17,723 nt of DNA from SFHK01 sp045538305 (GCA_045538305.1 JAZSRC010000064.1:1-17723); one strand, 5' to 3'; shown: positions 7,711 through 15,015, counted from the first letter of the stretch. Numbers and translations are program-made. Notes: generated by a model from the letters alone, not told the origin.

Positions 7711-8724
7711 TCAAAAGCCCGGGAACATCTCTTCCAGATACACAATCCTTCCGGTGTTCAGCGATTCAATCGCAGCATGTATGATCATCTGCGCCTTAAG
7801 TCCCTGAAGTCCGCTTCCGTCAATATCCTCAGGCTTTACCCCGGCGTTGACCTGACGCACAAAGGAACGGATTCTGTCGCGGAATGTATCGTCGAAATTC
7901 GAGTACCCGCCAAACACAGGATTTGTGTACACCCTCTTTTCCGGGTTCCCTGCGGGATACAGCGTAGCTTCGCGCCACATGTCCTCAAAGATCAGCCGTC
8001 CCTTGACCCCCGCAACCTCGCATCTTTCCATGGGGTGTCCGCGGGCGATGTCATAGGAGCTTGTCAGATGGCCGACGGCTCCGTTTTTAAACTTCATATT
8101 GATGCTGCTGGTAGACCAGATGGTTCTGCCGGGCGATTTCATGGCGAAGCACTGTACAGCCTCCACATCGCCCATGAAATACCGGATTATCTCGCAGGAA
8201 TGGGGATTGAGCGCTTTCATATGATAATACGGGCTGTCAAAATCCTGCGGCTTTCCGATCCAAAGCGCCATGTTACAGAACAGAAGATCTCCGATCAAGC
8301 CTTCCTCCTGCCACTTTTTCGCAGCGCGCGCAGCAGGAGTAAACCGATGATTAAAGTCGAGCGCGAAGCAGCGGTTCAGTTTCTTTGCCGTTTCTACCAT
8401 AGTAATTCCATTTTCAATGGAATTACTGATCGGCTTTTCCGTAAGCACATGGCATCCTGCTTCAAGCGCCTGAATCGTTGGTACAAAATGGTCGGAGGAA
8501 TACTCATATCCGCCGGTTGCCACCGAAACAATATCTGGCTTTATTTCCTTAAGCATCGTGGGTGCGTCGTAATACGCTTTGATGCCGAAGCGCTTAGCCG
8601 CCGCATCCGCCCTTTCGCGGTTTACGTCGCAAACACCCGCAAGCTCTACCAGATCATCCTCCATATAAATACTGGAATGAAGGTTGCCGATATGTCCAAG
8701 ACCGATAACACATACTTTCAGCAT
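7711..8724 (-). CDS. Gfo/Idh/MocA-family oxidoreductase (copy 2)
   Basis: A 337-residue NAD(P)-dependent oxidoreductase with Rossmann motif G8-L-G-H-I-G13, VCDV at the end of strand 2, and E96-K97-P98 carrying the catalytic Lys. The second domain has the substrate-side HMKALNPHSCEIIRYF segment with its two His. It would oxidise or reduce a sugar hydroxyl/keto group. ATG 8724 is preferred over a TTG nine bases earlier, because AAGGA lies nine bases before the ATG but directly abuts the TTG. It follows the Thr-type sulfatase homologue by 5 bp and precedes AraC. It is the closer relative of copy 1; copy 3 is more distant. Confidence 0.92.
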   Translation of the reverse strand: MLKVCVIGLGHIGNLHSSIYMEDDLVELAGVCDVNRERADAAAKRFGIKAYYDAPTMLKEIKPDIVSVATGGYEYSSDHFVPTIQALEAGCHVLTEKPISNSIENGITMVETAKKLNRCFALDFNHRFTPAARAAKKWQEEGLIGDLLFCNMALWIGKPQDFDSPYYHMKALNPHSCEIIRYFMGDVEAVQCFAMKSPGRTIWSTSSINMKFKNGAVGHLTSSYDIARGHPMERCEVAGVKGRLIFEDMWREATLYPAGNPEKRVYTNPVFGGYSNFDDTFRDRIRSFVRQVNAGVKPEDIDGSGLQGLKAQMIIHAAIESLNTGRIVYLEEMFPGF

Positions 8725-8729
8725 ATTGA

Positions 8730-10103
8730 TCAATCCTTCTTCTGAAGCTTTACAGCGTCTTCAATGCCGCCAATATACTTGCCCTCATATGCTTCCTGAG
8801 AAGAAACAAAGGGGCGGCCGTCCTTCAGGAAATTGACGTCGATCGGGTTCGGACGTCCGGTTTCCTTTACGCGCTTTTCAATCCATACATCCATACGCTT
8901 TTTAAGCATTTCAACAACTTCGGGATTTTCATCTGCAACGTTGTGGTTCTCGTCAGGATCTTTAATCAGGTTATAAAGCTCGAGCATGGGCTTGAAGTGG
9001 AAGTCCGGTTCAAGCGATACAATCAGCTTCCACTCCGGTGTGCGCCAACCGTGCTTGCGCATCCACGTGCATTCGGTAATATAGAATTCCGGCTCCGGTT
9101 CGCGTTCTTTTCCGTATACCAGAGGCATCATGCTGCGTCCGTCAAACTCAATGCCAGTATCAATGCCCATAATATCGAGCAGCGTCGGCGTTACGTCTTT
9201 AAGCTGCATATAGTCCTTGATGCGTATGCCTGTCGGGAGATGGTTTTTCCATACGACAATGAACGGCACCACAAGGGTCGGATCATACATGCCGTGATGA
9301 TCGAAATAGCAATCATGATCATACAGCGTTTCGCCGTGGTCGGATACAAATACAACAATGGTATCTTCTTCAATACCAAGCGCTGCAAGCTTTTCAAGCA
9401 TCTGCTGAATGCAGGAATCCATATAAGCAAGCGCGGCGTCATACTGAGCGATTACGTAATCGGGGTTCGTGCATCCCTTGGGCACCCATGAGCCGATATA
9501 GTCGCCAAAGGGCTTGAAATCATAAACCTTCTGCATGCGCTTGTCGGCGGGATCAAATGCATCACCCTGGAAGAACATGTCCTGGAAGGGCTGCGGCGCA
9601 AGATAGGGGCTGTGCGGGTCCATGTGGCGCAGGAACAGGAAGAAAGGCTTGTCTCCCTTTGCCAGGCGTTCAAGCTCCGGAATCGTTACTTCATTCAGGT
9701 TCATCGCCTTATGGGCTCGTCCATCGTCGTGATCCGGTCCCCAGCCTGGAAAATCGATATAGTTGTCATAGCCTCGTCCCGCTGCATTGCCTCTGAAGCC
9801 TACGCAGGTGGTTTCATATCCGCGCTCACGGAGCATTTCGGCAAGCACCGGAACGCCCTCGATAATCTCCTTCTGAGCCAACGCTACGACGCCGGTTCCA
9901 AAGGTATCCATGCCGGTAAGCATGTTGGAGTAGCCGGGCGTAGTGGGAATATGCGCAGAAAAGCAGCTTTCAAAGGTAATGCCGCCCTCCGCATACTTTG
10001 CAATGTGAGGCGTAGTATTGCGCTTGTAGCCATAGTTGGACATATGGTCGCGGCGAAGGCTGTCAATACCGAAAAACAGAATGTTCGGAAGCTTCTTATT
10101 CAT
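8730..10103 (-). CDS. Sulfatase-superfamily hydrolase with Thr at the nucleophile position
   Basis: A 457-residue alkaline-phosphatase-superfamily protein with the sulfatase fold markers: D14 and D19 in GIDSLRRDH, H160 and H164 in RHMDPHSPY, SDHGE (D255, H256), and H269-H270 near the second metal site. The segment that aligns with the sulfatase signature CxPxR reads T54-T-P-G-Y58, followed by the expected MLTG. So the formylglycine Cys/Ser is replaced by Thr and the Arg by Tyr. Superfamily members with Thr nucleophiles (alkaline-phosphatase-like phosphodiesterases, phosphoethanolamine transferases, LTA synthase) act on phosphoesters, so this may be a phosphoesterase, or a sulfatase working without formylglycine. 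No signal peptide is seen. GGGGAGG lies before ATG 10103. It lies between Gfo/Idh copies 3 and 2. Confidence 0.88.
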   Translation of the reverse strand: MNKKLPNILFFGIDSLRRDHMSNYGYKRNTTPHIAKYAEGGITFESCFSAHIPTTPGYSNMLTGMDTFGTGVVALAQKEIIEGVPVLAEMLRERGYETTCVGFRGNAAGRGYDNYIDFPGWGPDHDDGRAHKAMNLNEVTIPELERLAKGDKPFFLFLRHMDPHSPYLAPQPFQDMFFQGDAFDPADKRMQKVYDFKPFGDYIGSWVPKGCTNPDYVIAQYDAALAYMDSCIQQMLEKLAALGIEEDTIVVFVSDHGETLYDHDCYFDHHGMYDPTLVVPFIVVWKNHLPTGIRIKDYMQLKDVTPTLLDIMGIDTGIEFDGRSMMPLVYGKEREPEPEFYITECTWMRKHGWRTPEWKLIVSLEPDFHFKPMLELYNLIKDPDENHNVADENPEVVEMLKKRMDVWIEKRVKETGRPNPIDVNFLKDGRPFVSSQEAYEGKYIGGIEDAVKLQKKD

Positions 10104-10117
10104 GTAAGGTCCTCCCC

Positions 10118-11182
10118 TTATTCAATATCGTAGATTCTTTCATCATTAACCGACACGCGCATACCAAGTTCATTGGAAAGGTAGCATGCAAGCACGAGTT
10201 TTAGCGTATCCCTGCCTTCTTCCGCAGTGCATACAGGTTCTCCGCCGTTTAAGAAATCCGCCAGCGGTCCTGCCTGATCAACCAAGCGCTGACCGTGGGT
10301 GTCCGGTGATGGAATACCGGAATCTGTCCACCCGGCGTCTCCCTCTTTAAACCATTTAAGCCCGGTCATTCCGGAAGCTCTTTCAAGACGGGTGGAAGGC
10401 GCATCGCCAAAATACTGTTGAATCGTACCCTTTTCCAGATACACTTCCGTCGTTATCTCACTGGCGCTGGTTGTAAACGAACAGGATATTTCGGCTACCA
10501 TGCCGTTTTCGTAGCGGAACAGCGCAATGCCGTTATCATTTTTAATTGCCGGATTCAGCATTGTGGAAATCTCGCAGGATACGCTGACGGGCATGCCGAA
10601 CAACCACTGCATCAGGTTAATCGGATGTGCGGAATCATCGGCAAAAATATCCCTGTTCATTTTGGAATCCACATGCCAAGTGTTTTCAAAATTCGGCCAA
10701 GTGTGCGTTGCAAGGCCATGGCGGCGGCGGAACGCGCATACGCGGCCCAGCTCTTCATTCAAAATCATTTCGCGGATTCGGATATTCTGCTTATCGCACC
10801 TCATCTGCCAGCCCATAGACAGGCGGACGCCGTTTTCCTTTACCGCGTTTACAATGCGATCGGCTTCCTTCATATTAAGAGCAATCGGTTTATAGAGGAT
10901 AATATCCTTTTGGGCTTTTGCCGCCTTTTCTGCAATTTCCGCGTGAAAAGCCGTTTCGCAGGTAATCACAACCGCGTCAATGTCTTCATTAAGAAGATCC
11001 TCAAGATTTTCTATTGTCTTCACTTGTTCAGGAAGCCTGGCTGCGGATTCAAGCAGACGGTTTTTGTCATGATCCCATGCCGCGATAACCTTTACATTGT
11101 ACTTTTCCGGATTCTTCATCCATTCACCGGCAAAGCTGAATATATGCCCATGTGCAAAACCGCAGATGCCTACTTTTTTCAT
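10118..11182 (-). CDS. Gfo/Idh/MocA-family oxidoreductase (copy 3)
   Basis: A 354-residue oxidoreductase, more distant from the other two copies. Its nucleotide-binding loop is GFAHGH (residues 8-13) rather than GxGxxG, a variant that starts many Gfo/Idh proteins of sugar operons. The catalytic motif reads Y97-K98-P99 instead of EKP; the Lys is kept but the Glu is lost. The second domain has FADDSAHPINLMQWLFG, with the conserved Asp/His pair of the substrate pocket. It should interconvert hydroxyl and keto groups on a sugar. AGGAGG lies six bases before ATG 11182, and the gene starts 11 bp after the TIM-barrel isomerase stop, suggesting the two act on the same intermediate. Confidence 0.9.
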   Translation of the reverse strand: MKKVGICGFAHGHIFSFAGEWMKNPEKYNVKVIAAWDHDKNRLLESAARLPEQVKTIENLEDLLNEDIDAVVITCETAFHAEIAEKAAKAQKDIILYKPIALNMKEADRIVNAVKENGVRLSMGWQMRCDKQNIRIREMILNEELGRVCAFRRRHGLATHTWPNFENTWHVDSKMNRDIFADDSAHPINLMQWLFGMPVSVSCEISTMLNPAIKNDNGIALFRYENGMVAEISCSFTTSASEITTEVYLEKGTIQQYFGDAPSTRLERASGMTGLKWFKEGDAGWTDSGIPSPDTHGQRLVDQAGPLADFLNGGEPVCTAEEGRDTLKLVLACYLSNELGMRVSVNDERIYDIE

Positions 11183-11193
11183 TGTAAGCCTCC

Positions 11194-11991
11194 TCAGCGT
11201 GCCCCAAGCAGCTTCAGTATCGCATTCATATATCCATAGCTTTCGGAAGCAATGGCCTGTGCCTTCTGAAGCGACTGTTCGGGACCAATGACTTCAAGGC
11301 ATACCGGGCCGTCGTACTGCGCGTCAACCAGCGCTTTGAAATATCCGTACAAATTGATCTCGCCGCGTCCGCATGCCTGCTTGGCAGGTTCTCCCGGAGA
11401 GGGGCCGGGACCATAACAATCGCGGATATGCACATGTCCCATACGGCTTACCACGCTTGCCAGAGCATCTTCGGGCTTTTCTCCGGCTCTGTGAATATGG
11501 CTGGGATCCATATCGATGCCGAAGGAATCTATATTAATCATGTCCATTGCGCGAAGCGTTGTAGGCGTAGAATAGATTGCGCTGTTTACATGCGCCTTGC
11601 AGCACAGCATTACTCCGTATTCCGCAGCCAGCTTGGCGCGTGCTTTCAGGGTTTCAACCGCCTGAAGGAAATCCTCCTCCACGTCGCTTTTTCCGCCGGG
11701 ACCTACGTTTACAACCGGAATGCCAAGATACTTCGCAGCTTTGAACGCTTTGGTCAGGCGGTCTTCATCCAGCGAGGCAACCTCCATGCTCAAAAGCGTA
11801 ACACCCGCTTCAGCGGCCGCCGCTTTTACAAGGGGAGCCTGCGTTTCCCACGCATCCAGCACAATATGTTCGCACATACCTTGAATTGCGGAAATCTCCG
11901 CTCCGTCGTATCCGGCCAATGCAATTGCCTTCAGAGCGGTTTTTATGTCGACTCCTTTAAACAGAACCGTATTGATTCCAAGCTTAAGCAT
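11194..11991 (-). CDS. Sugar phosphate isomerase/epimerase-type TIM-barrel protein (AP_endonuc_2)
   Basis: A 265-residue TIM barrel of the xylose isomerase-like/AP endonuclease 2 family, which includes sugar epimerases, inosose dehydratases and keto-glycoside-cleaving enzymes. Family features: LGINTVLF at strand 1, GYDGAEIS, D162 in DMDPSHIHRAGE, H188 in HVHIRD and E233 in CLEVIGPE, which match three of the four usual metal ligands. The fourth, a Glu in the strand before, is Lys here (K132 in CCKAHVNS). Start ATG 11991 follows GGGAGGG at seven bases, while the in-frame ATG 45 bp upstream overlaps the -10 box. First gene of the operon, so the transcript starts about 36 bases upstream. Likely acts with the Gfo/Idh enzymes; the reaction is not known. 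Confidence 0.88.
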   Translation of the reverse strand: MLKLGINTVLFKGVDIKTALKAIALAGYDGAEISAIQGMCEHIVLDAWETQAPLVKAAAAEAGVTLLSMEVASLDEDRLTKAFKAAKYLGIPVVNVGPGGKSDVEEDFLQAVETLKARAKLAAEYGVMLCCKAHVNSAIYSTPTTLRAMDMINIDSFGIDMDPSHIHRAGEKPEDALASVVSRMGHVHIRDCYGPGPSPGEPAKQACGRGEINLYGYFKALVDAQYDGPVCLEVIGPEQSLQKAQAIASESYGYMNAILKLLGAR

Positions 11992-12034
11992 ATCGATTCC
12001 CTCCCGGTTACAATATCTATATTTCTCCACATTC

Positions 12035-12063
12035 ATTATATATTATACAAAATACGCTTTCAA
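12035..12063 (-). promoter_or_regulatory. Sigma-A-type promoter of the 11-gene sulfatase/oxidoreductase operon
   Basis: On the minus strand TTGAAA (12058-12063) and TATAAT (12035-12040) are separated by 17 bp. It leaves a leader of about 36 bases before ATG 11991. The only other close spacing break in the operon is the 64-bp hairpin gap, so this is probably the main promoter for all eleven genes. Confidence 0.82.
12049..12063 (-). promoter_or_regulatory. Candidate catabolite-responsive element (cre) for CcpA
   Basis: The minus-strand 15-mer TTGAAAGCGTATTTT fits the relaxed cre consensus WTGNAANCGNWNNCW at all fixed positions but one (the C near the 3' end is T). It covers the -35 box and most of the spacer, the position at which CcpA binding blocks initiation. 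The match to the stricter palindromic consensus is weaker, with only the left half-site TGAAAGCG perfect. Seen: the match. Inferred: repression by preferred sugars. Confidence 0.5.
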
Positions 12064-12069
12064 CCACGA

Positions 12070-12114
12070 ATTTAAATCGAGAACGGATTTTATCAAATTC
12101 ACATCATTCTTGTG
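12070..12114. promoter_or_regulatory. Possible operator region upstream of the operon promoter
   Basis: Just upstream of the -35 box there is an 8-bp palindrome ATTTAAAT (12070-12077) flanked by CGA on both sides, and further up a CACA/TGTG inverted repeat with a 7-base spacer (12100-12103, 12111-12114). These are where an AraC-type activator could bind. Both could be chance in AT-rich DNA. Confidence 0.25.
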
Positions 12115-12125
12115 CAGATTCCATC

Positions 12126-12157
12126 AAAAAATTACGGCGGCAAATGTATCTGCCGCC
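12126..12157 (-). terminator. Intrinsic terminator after the anSME gene (possibly bidirectional)
   Basis: A perfect 7-bp stem GGCGGCA/TGCCGCC (12136-12142, 12151-12157) with an 8-base loop, followed on the minus strand by GTAA and six T. It lies 50 bp after the anSME stop. On the plus strand the same stem is followed by a T-rich stretch too. It isolates the anSME gene from the operon promoter about 60 bp further on. Confidence 0.88.
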
Positions 12158-12207
12158 AAGTTTGTTTTTACAGAATTATTCAAATCCAGCCGTTTCCAGC
12201 CAAGGCT

Positions 12208-13311
12208 TTACCGTAACAGTCTTCCCGCAATCTCTGAAAGCTCTTTGCTTTTCGCATCAAAAAACATTTTGAAGCTTTTGCAGTATCGGTTTTGGCCCGG
12301 TCTTCCCCTATCGTCAAAAGGTTCTCGGTCGCGCCTGCAGCCGCCGCGGCATAATGAATAGTGCCTGCACCCTCTGCATTCAGGGTGCATGTATACCGAC
12401 GACGAAACAAATTGCCGCGCCCTCTCGCTTTTTTGCATATGCGCAAAATCATCCGTATGTATATTGCCAAGTTTCCATTGATCAAGCACGTAAAAATCGC
12501 ACGGATATACGTCGCCGTTTCCTTCAATCACGAAATAACAATTGCATCGGCCTGTCATGGAGCAACTTTCTGGGCGCCTGCCGGCCATCATCTGCACATA
12601 ATTGTCAAACGTTCTCACGGATACGTAATCGTTATTCTCAAGATCCCGCTTATACAGTTCAAATGTTTTTATCAGGAAATTCCCGTATTCCTCCTCGCTG
12701 GGAGAAAACATGCGTTCACTCAACCCAAAATCGTCAATACACGGTATAAACTGCAAATATTTGTATTTTCTGATCGCTTCGTACGTTTCTGTCGGGCATT
12801 TTGCGGTATCGCTGTTTACCACGCAAAGAATATTGAATTCAACGCTATGCTTTTTAAGGATTTCCGCTGCCCTTACCGTATGTTCATAAGTTCCCTTTCC
12901 CTCATGATCCAATCGATAACTGTCATGAATTTCTTTCCTTCCATCAAGAGAAAGGCCTACCAGAAAATGGTTGTCTTTAAAAAACTGCGCCCATTCGTCA
13001 GTAATCAATCCGCCGTTTGTTTGTATGCTGTTGTAAACGGAAACGCCTCTTGCTCCGGATTTCTGAAACTGAACCAGTTTTCTGTAAAACTCCAGCCCGG
13101 CAAGCATGGGTTCGCCGCCCTGAAAGGCAAAATTTGCCGAATACTCGGCATAGGCAAAAGCCCTCCTGACCAGCGCCTTCAGCGTATCCTCCGTCATAAT
13201 ACCTGCATTCTGAACCTCACGGTTATTCATAACGTCCTTATAAAAGCAATATCTGCACCTGTATTGGCAAAGACCGGATACGGGCTTAATCAAAATTGAA
13301 ATCGGCGGCAT
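12208..13311 (-). CDS. Anaerobic sulfatase-maturating enzyme (radical SAM, SPASM domain)
   Basis: A 367-residue radical-SAM enzyme that turns the active-site Cys or Ser of sulfatases into C-alpha-formylglycine in the cytosol without oxygen. C15, C19 and C22 form the CX3CX2C site for the SAM-binding [4Fe-4S] cluster, at the same positions as in the Clostridium perfringens enzyme. QGGEP (65-69) and QTNG (97-100) are SAM-site segments. The SPASM region has eight Cys (C250, C256, C271, C312, C315, C321, C325, C344) for two auxiliary clusters, and D272 in PCDFYVLD matches the proposed catalytic base. I took ATG 13311, which makes the N-terminus MPPISILIKP like the clostridial enzyme. It has its own strong promoter and lies upstream of the operon that holds the CAPAR sulfatase, its likely client. 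Confidence 0.95.
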   Translation of the reverse strand: MPPISILIKPVSGLCQYRCRYCFYKDVMNNREVQNAGIMTEDTLKALVRRAFAYAEYSANFAFQGGEPMLAGLEFYRKLVQFQKSGARGVSVYNSIQTNGGLITDEWAQFFKDNHFLVGLSLDGRKEIHDSYRLDHEGKGTYEHTVRAAEILKKHSVEFNILCVVNSDTAKCPTETYEAIRKYKYLQFIPCIDDFGLSERMFSPSEEEYGNFLIKTFELYKRDLENNDYVSVRTFDNYVQMMAGRRPESCSMTGRCNCYFVIEGNGDVYPCDFYVLDQWKLGNIHTDDFAHMQKSERARQFVSSSVYMHPECRGCRHYSLCRGGCRRDREPFDDRGRPGQNRYCKSFKMFFDAKSKELSEIAGRLLR

Positions 13312-13344
13312 ATGCGCAAACTCTCCCATCATTGGTTTAACCGA

Positions 13345-13373
13345 ATTATATATGATTCAGGAAAGCCTGTCAA
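13345..13373 (-). promoter_or_regulatory. Perfect-consensus sigma-A promoter of the anSME gene
   Basis: TTGACA (13368-13373), 17-bp spacer, TATAAT (13345-13350) on the minus strand: both hexamers and the spacing are ideal. The start site should lie near 13338, giving a leader of about 27 bases. A promoter this strong suggests constitutive expression of the maturase, unlike the sulfatase operon. Confidence 0.9.
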
Positions 13374-13386
13374 ACGCTAAACTCAG

Positions 13387-13414
13387 AAAAGCGTCCGGCA
13401 TTTGAACCGGACGC
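13387..13414 (-). terminator. Intrinsic terminator of spoIVA
   Basis: An 8-bp perfect GC-rich stem GCGTCCGG/CCGGACGC (13391-13398, 13407-13414) with an 8-base loop, followed by TTTT on the minus strand, 18 bp after the spoIVA stop. It separates spoIVA from the anSME promoter directly downstream. Confidence 0.88.
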
Positions 13415-13432
13415 CCGACTGATATTCTTTCA

Positions 13433-14911
13433 TTACAGCAGAATGCATATCATGCCGCCGTTTCCTTCGTTAATGATTTTGGACAACGATTTCTGAACCT
13501 TCTGTCTGACGTCGTCCGGCATGCGCATGAGCTTACCCGACAATCCCTCCTTCACAAGCTCGCTTAGCGATCTTCCGAATATTTCGGTTTCCCAAAGCGT
13601 TTTCGGATCGCTTTCAAAGCCGCTCAAAAGATATTTTACCAGTTCCTCGCTTTGCTTTTCGGTTCCGACAATCGGGCTGACCTCCGTTTGAATATCGACC
13701 CGTATCATATGAAGCGAAGGCGCGCCTGCCTTTAATCGAACGCCGAAGCGCGAACCTTGTCTGACAATCTGAGGTTCTTCCAATTTAAGCTCGCTCATTT
13801 CCGGCGCAACCAGTCCGTAGCCTGTCGTCCTTACGCTTTCAAGCGCGTCTTTTACTCTATCATATTCCCTCTTGGCGTCCACAAGTTCCTTCATCAGCGT
13901 AAGCAGGTGTTCTTCCCCCATTACGTCCTGTCCGCTGGCCTCGCCGAGAATCCGGAAAAACAGGTTTCCGTCAAGCTCCGCCTTCATATCCACAGTGCCT
14001 TCGTTTAAGCGTATTGACGTCGTTCTGGCCTCCGTAATGTATTCGTTCTCTTCTGACGCCAATCGGATTTTTTCGTAATCCTTGACCTTCTCCATTCTTT
14101 CCGCCGTATCCTTTACAACAGCCATCACACTTTTCACCAGATAGTGTTCATCATTGAGCACGGACAGCCATCCGGGCAGTTCGATTTTGATTTGTTTAAG
14201 CGGAAATTCAAACAGCAAGCTTTCCATCAGAGAATGAATATCGCCAATTCGCATGTTGGCAATGTTGATAGCGCTCACAGCTACATTGTATTTCTCCGTC
14301 AGCCTCGTTTTGAGCGAAAGCGCTTTTTGACTTTCCGGATCCTCGGTATTCAAAACTACAACAAAAGGCTTTCCGAGCGCTTTAAGCTGCATAACAACTT
14401 TTTCCTCGGCTTCTTCGTACGCTTCTCTATCCATTTCCGTTACGCTGCCATCGGTCGTTACGACGACGCCTACGGAAGAATGCTCTTCAATTACTTTTCT
14501 TGTACCGATCTCCGCTGCATCCTCAAATGGGATTTCATGATCAAACCAAGGCGTTCGCACCATTCGTTTGTCTTCGCCTTCACTTACGCCTATCGCGCCG
14601 TCAATCAGATATCCTACGCAGTCAATCAAGCGCACACGGAAGGTCGCCTGATCGCGCAATACAATTTCAGCCGCTTCATTCGGGACAAATTTTGGTTCCG
14701 TTGTCGTTATCGTTTTTCCTGAGCCGCTCACCGGCAATTCATCTATGGCCCGTTCCCGTCTGTTTGCGTTTTCCATATTGGGAAGCACCATAAGCTCCAT
14801 GAACCGCTTGATAAACGTTGATTTTCCGCTTCGCACCGGACCTACGACGCCGATATAAATATCGCCCTCGCAGCGTCCGGCGATATCTTCATACAGATTC
14901 CTTTGATCCAT
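13433..14911 (-). CDS. spoIVA: Stage IV sporulation protein A (spore coat ATPase)
   Basis: A 492-residue protein matching SpoIVA over its full length. SpoIVA is a TRAFAC-class ATPase that polymerises on the forespore surface and forms the basement layer of the spore coat. Seen: Walker A G24-PVRSGK30-S, with the Lys at residue 30 as in Bacillus subtilis, TTTEPKFVPNEA in the sensor/switch region, DCVGY (Walker B-like), EIGTRKVIEEHSSVGVVVTTDGS, the conserved RQGSRFGVRLKAGAPSLHMI stretch and a hydrophobic C-terminus GGMICILL, the part that B. subtilis SpoIVA needs for membrane targeting. ATG 14911 follows GGGGAGG at six bases; the open frame runs 70 codons further upstream, across the divergent promoter region, without family similarity. 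Expression would be expected under sigma-E in the mother cell. Confidence 0.98.
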   Translation of the reverse strand: MDQRNLYEDIAGRCEGDIYIGVVGPVRSGKSTFIKRFMELMVLPNMENANRRERAIDELPVSGSGKTITTTEPKFVPNEAAEIVLRDQATFRVRLIDCVGYLIDGAIGVSEGEDKRMVRTPWFDHEIPFEDAAEIGTRKVIEEHSSVGVVVTTDGSVTEMDREAYEEAEEKVVMQLKALGKPFVVVLNTEDPESQKALSLKTRLTEKYNVAVSAINIANMRIGDIHSLMESLLFEFPLKQIKIELPGWLSVLNDEHYLVKSVMAVVKDTAERMEKVKDYEKIRLASEENEYITEARTTSIRLNEGTVDMKAELDGNLFFRILGEASGQDVMGEEHLLTLMKELVDAKREYDRVKDALESVRTTGYGLVAPEMSELKLEEPQIVRQGSRFGVRLKAGAPSLHMIRVDIQTEVSPIVGTEKQSEELVKYLLSGFESDPKTLWETEIFGRSLSELVKEGLSGKLMRMPDDVRQKVQKSLSKIINEGNGGMICILL

Positions 14912-14943
14912 GGAACGCCTCCCCGGTTTCATATTTCTGTCTA

Positions 14944-14972
14944 AGCCTATGAGCGGAAAGCTCACGCTATTC
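14944..14972 (-). promoter_or_regulatory. Possible sigma-E promoter of spoIVA
   Basis: On the minus strand GAATAGC (14966-14972) and CATAGGCT (14944-14951) are 14 bp apart and end about 30 bp before ATG 14911. They partly fit the sigma-E pattern (ATA-containing -35, CATA-starting -10). The match is loose, and the call leans on the known sigma-E control of spoIVA. Confidence 0.35.
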
Positions 14973-14986
14973 GGAAAAATATACGA

Positions 14987-15015
14987 TTGCGCAGTGCATT
15001 CAAATGCGGTATAAT
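14987..15015 (+). promoter_or_regulatory. Sigma-A-type promoter of the sortase gene cluster
   Basis: Plus-strand TATAAT (15010-15015) with TTGCGC (14987-14992) 17 bp upstream, about 30 bp before ATG 15045. The -10 box is perfect; the -35 box matches only in its TTG. Confidence 0.65.

Noticed and set aside
7777..8745. Long plus-strand open frame (322 codons) opposite Gfo/Idh copy 2
   Set aside because: It is antisense to a clear family member, its protein shows no recognisable fold, and no promoter or ribosome binding site precedes it.
12180..12527. Second minus-strand frame overlapping the end of the anSME gene, considered as a frameshift remnant
   Set aside because: The anSME frame itself is complete to the expected length with all SPASM cysteines, so no frameshift is needed.
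12361..13299. Plus-strand open frame of 312 codons opposite the anSME gene
   Set aside because: Antisense to a gene whose catalytic Cys are all in place; the protein looks random and Cys/His-rich as a mirror of the coding strand.
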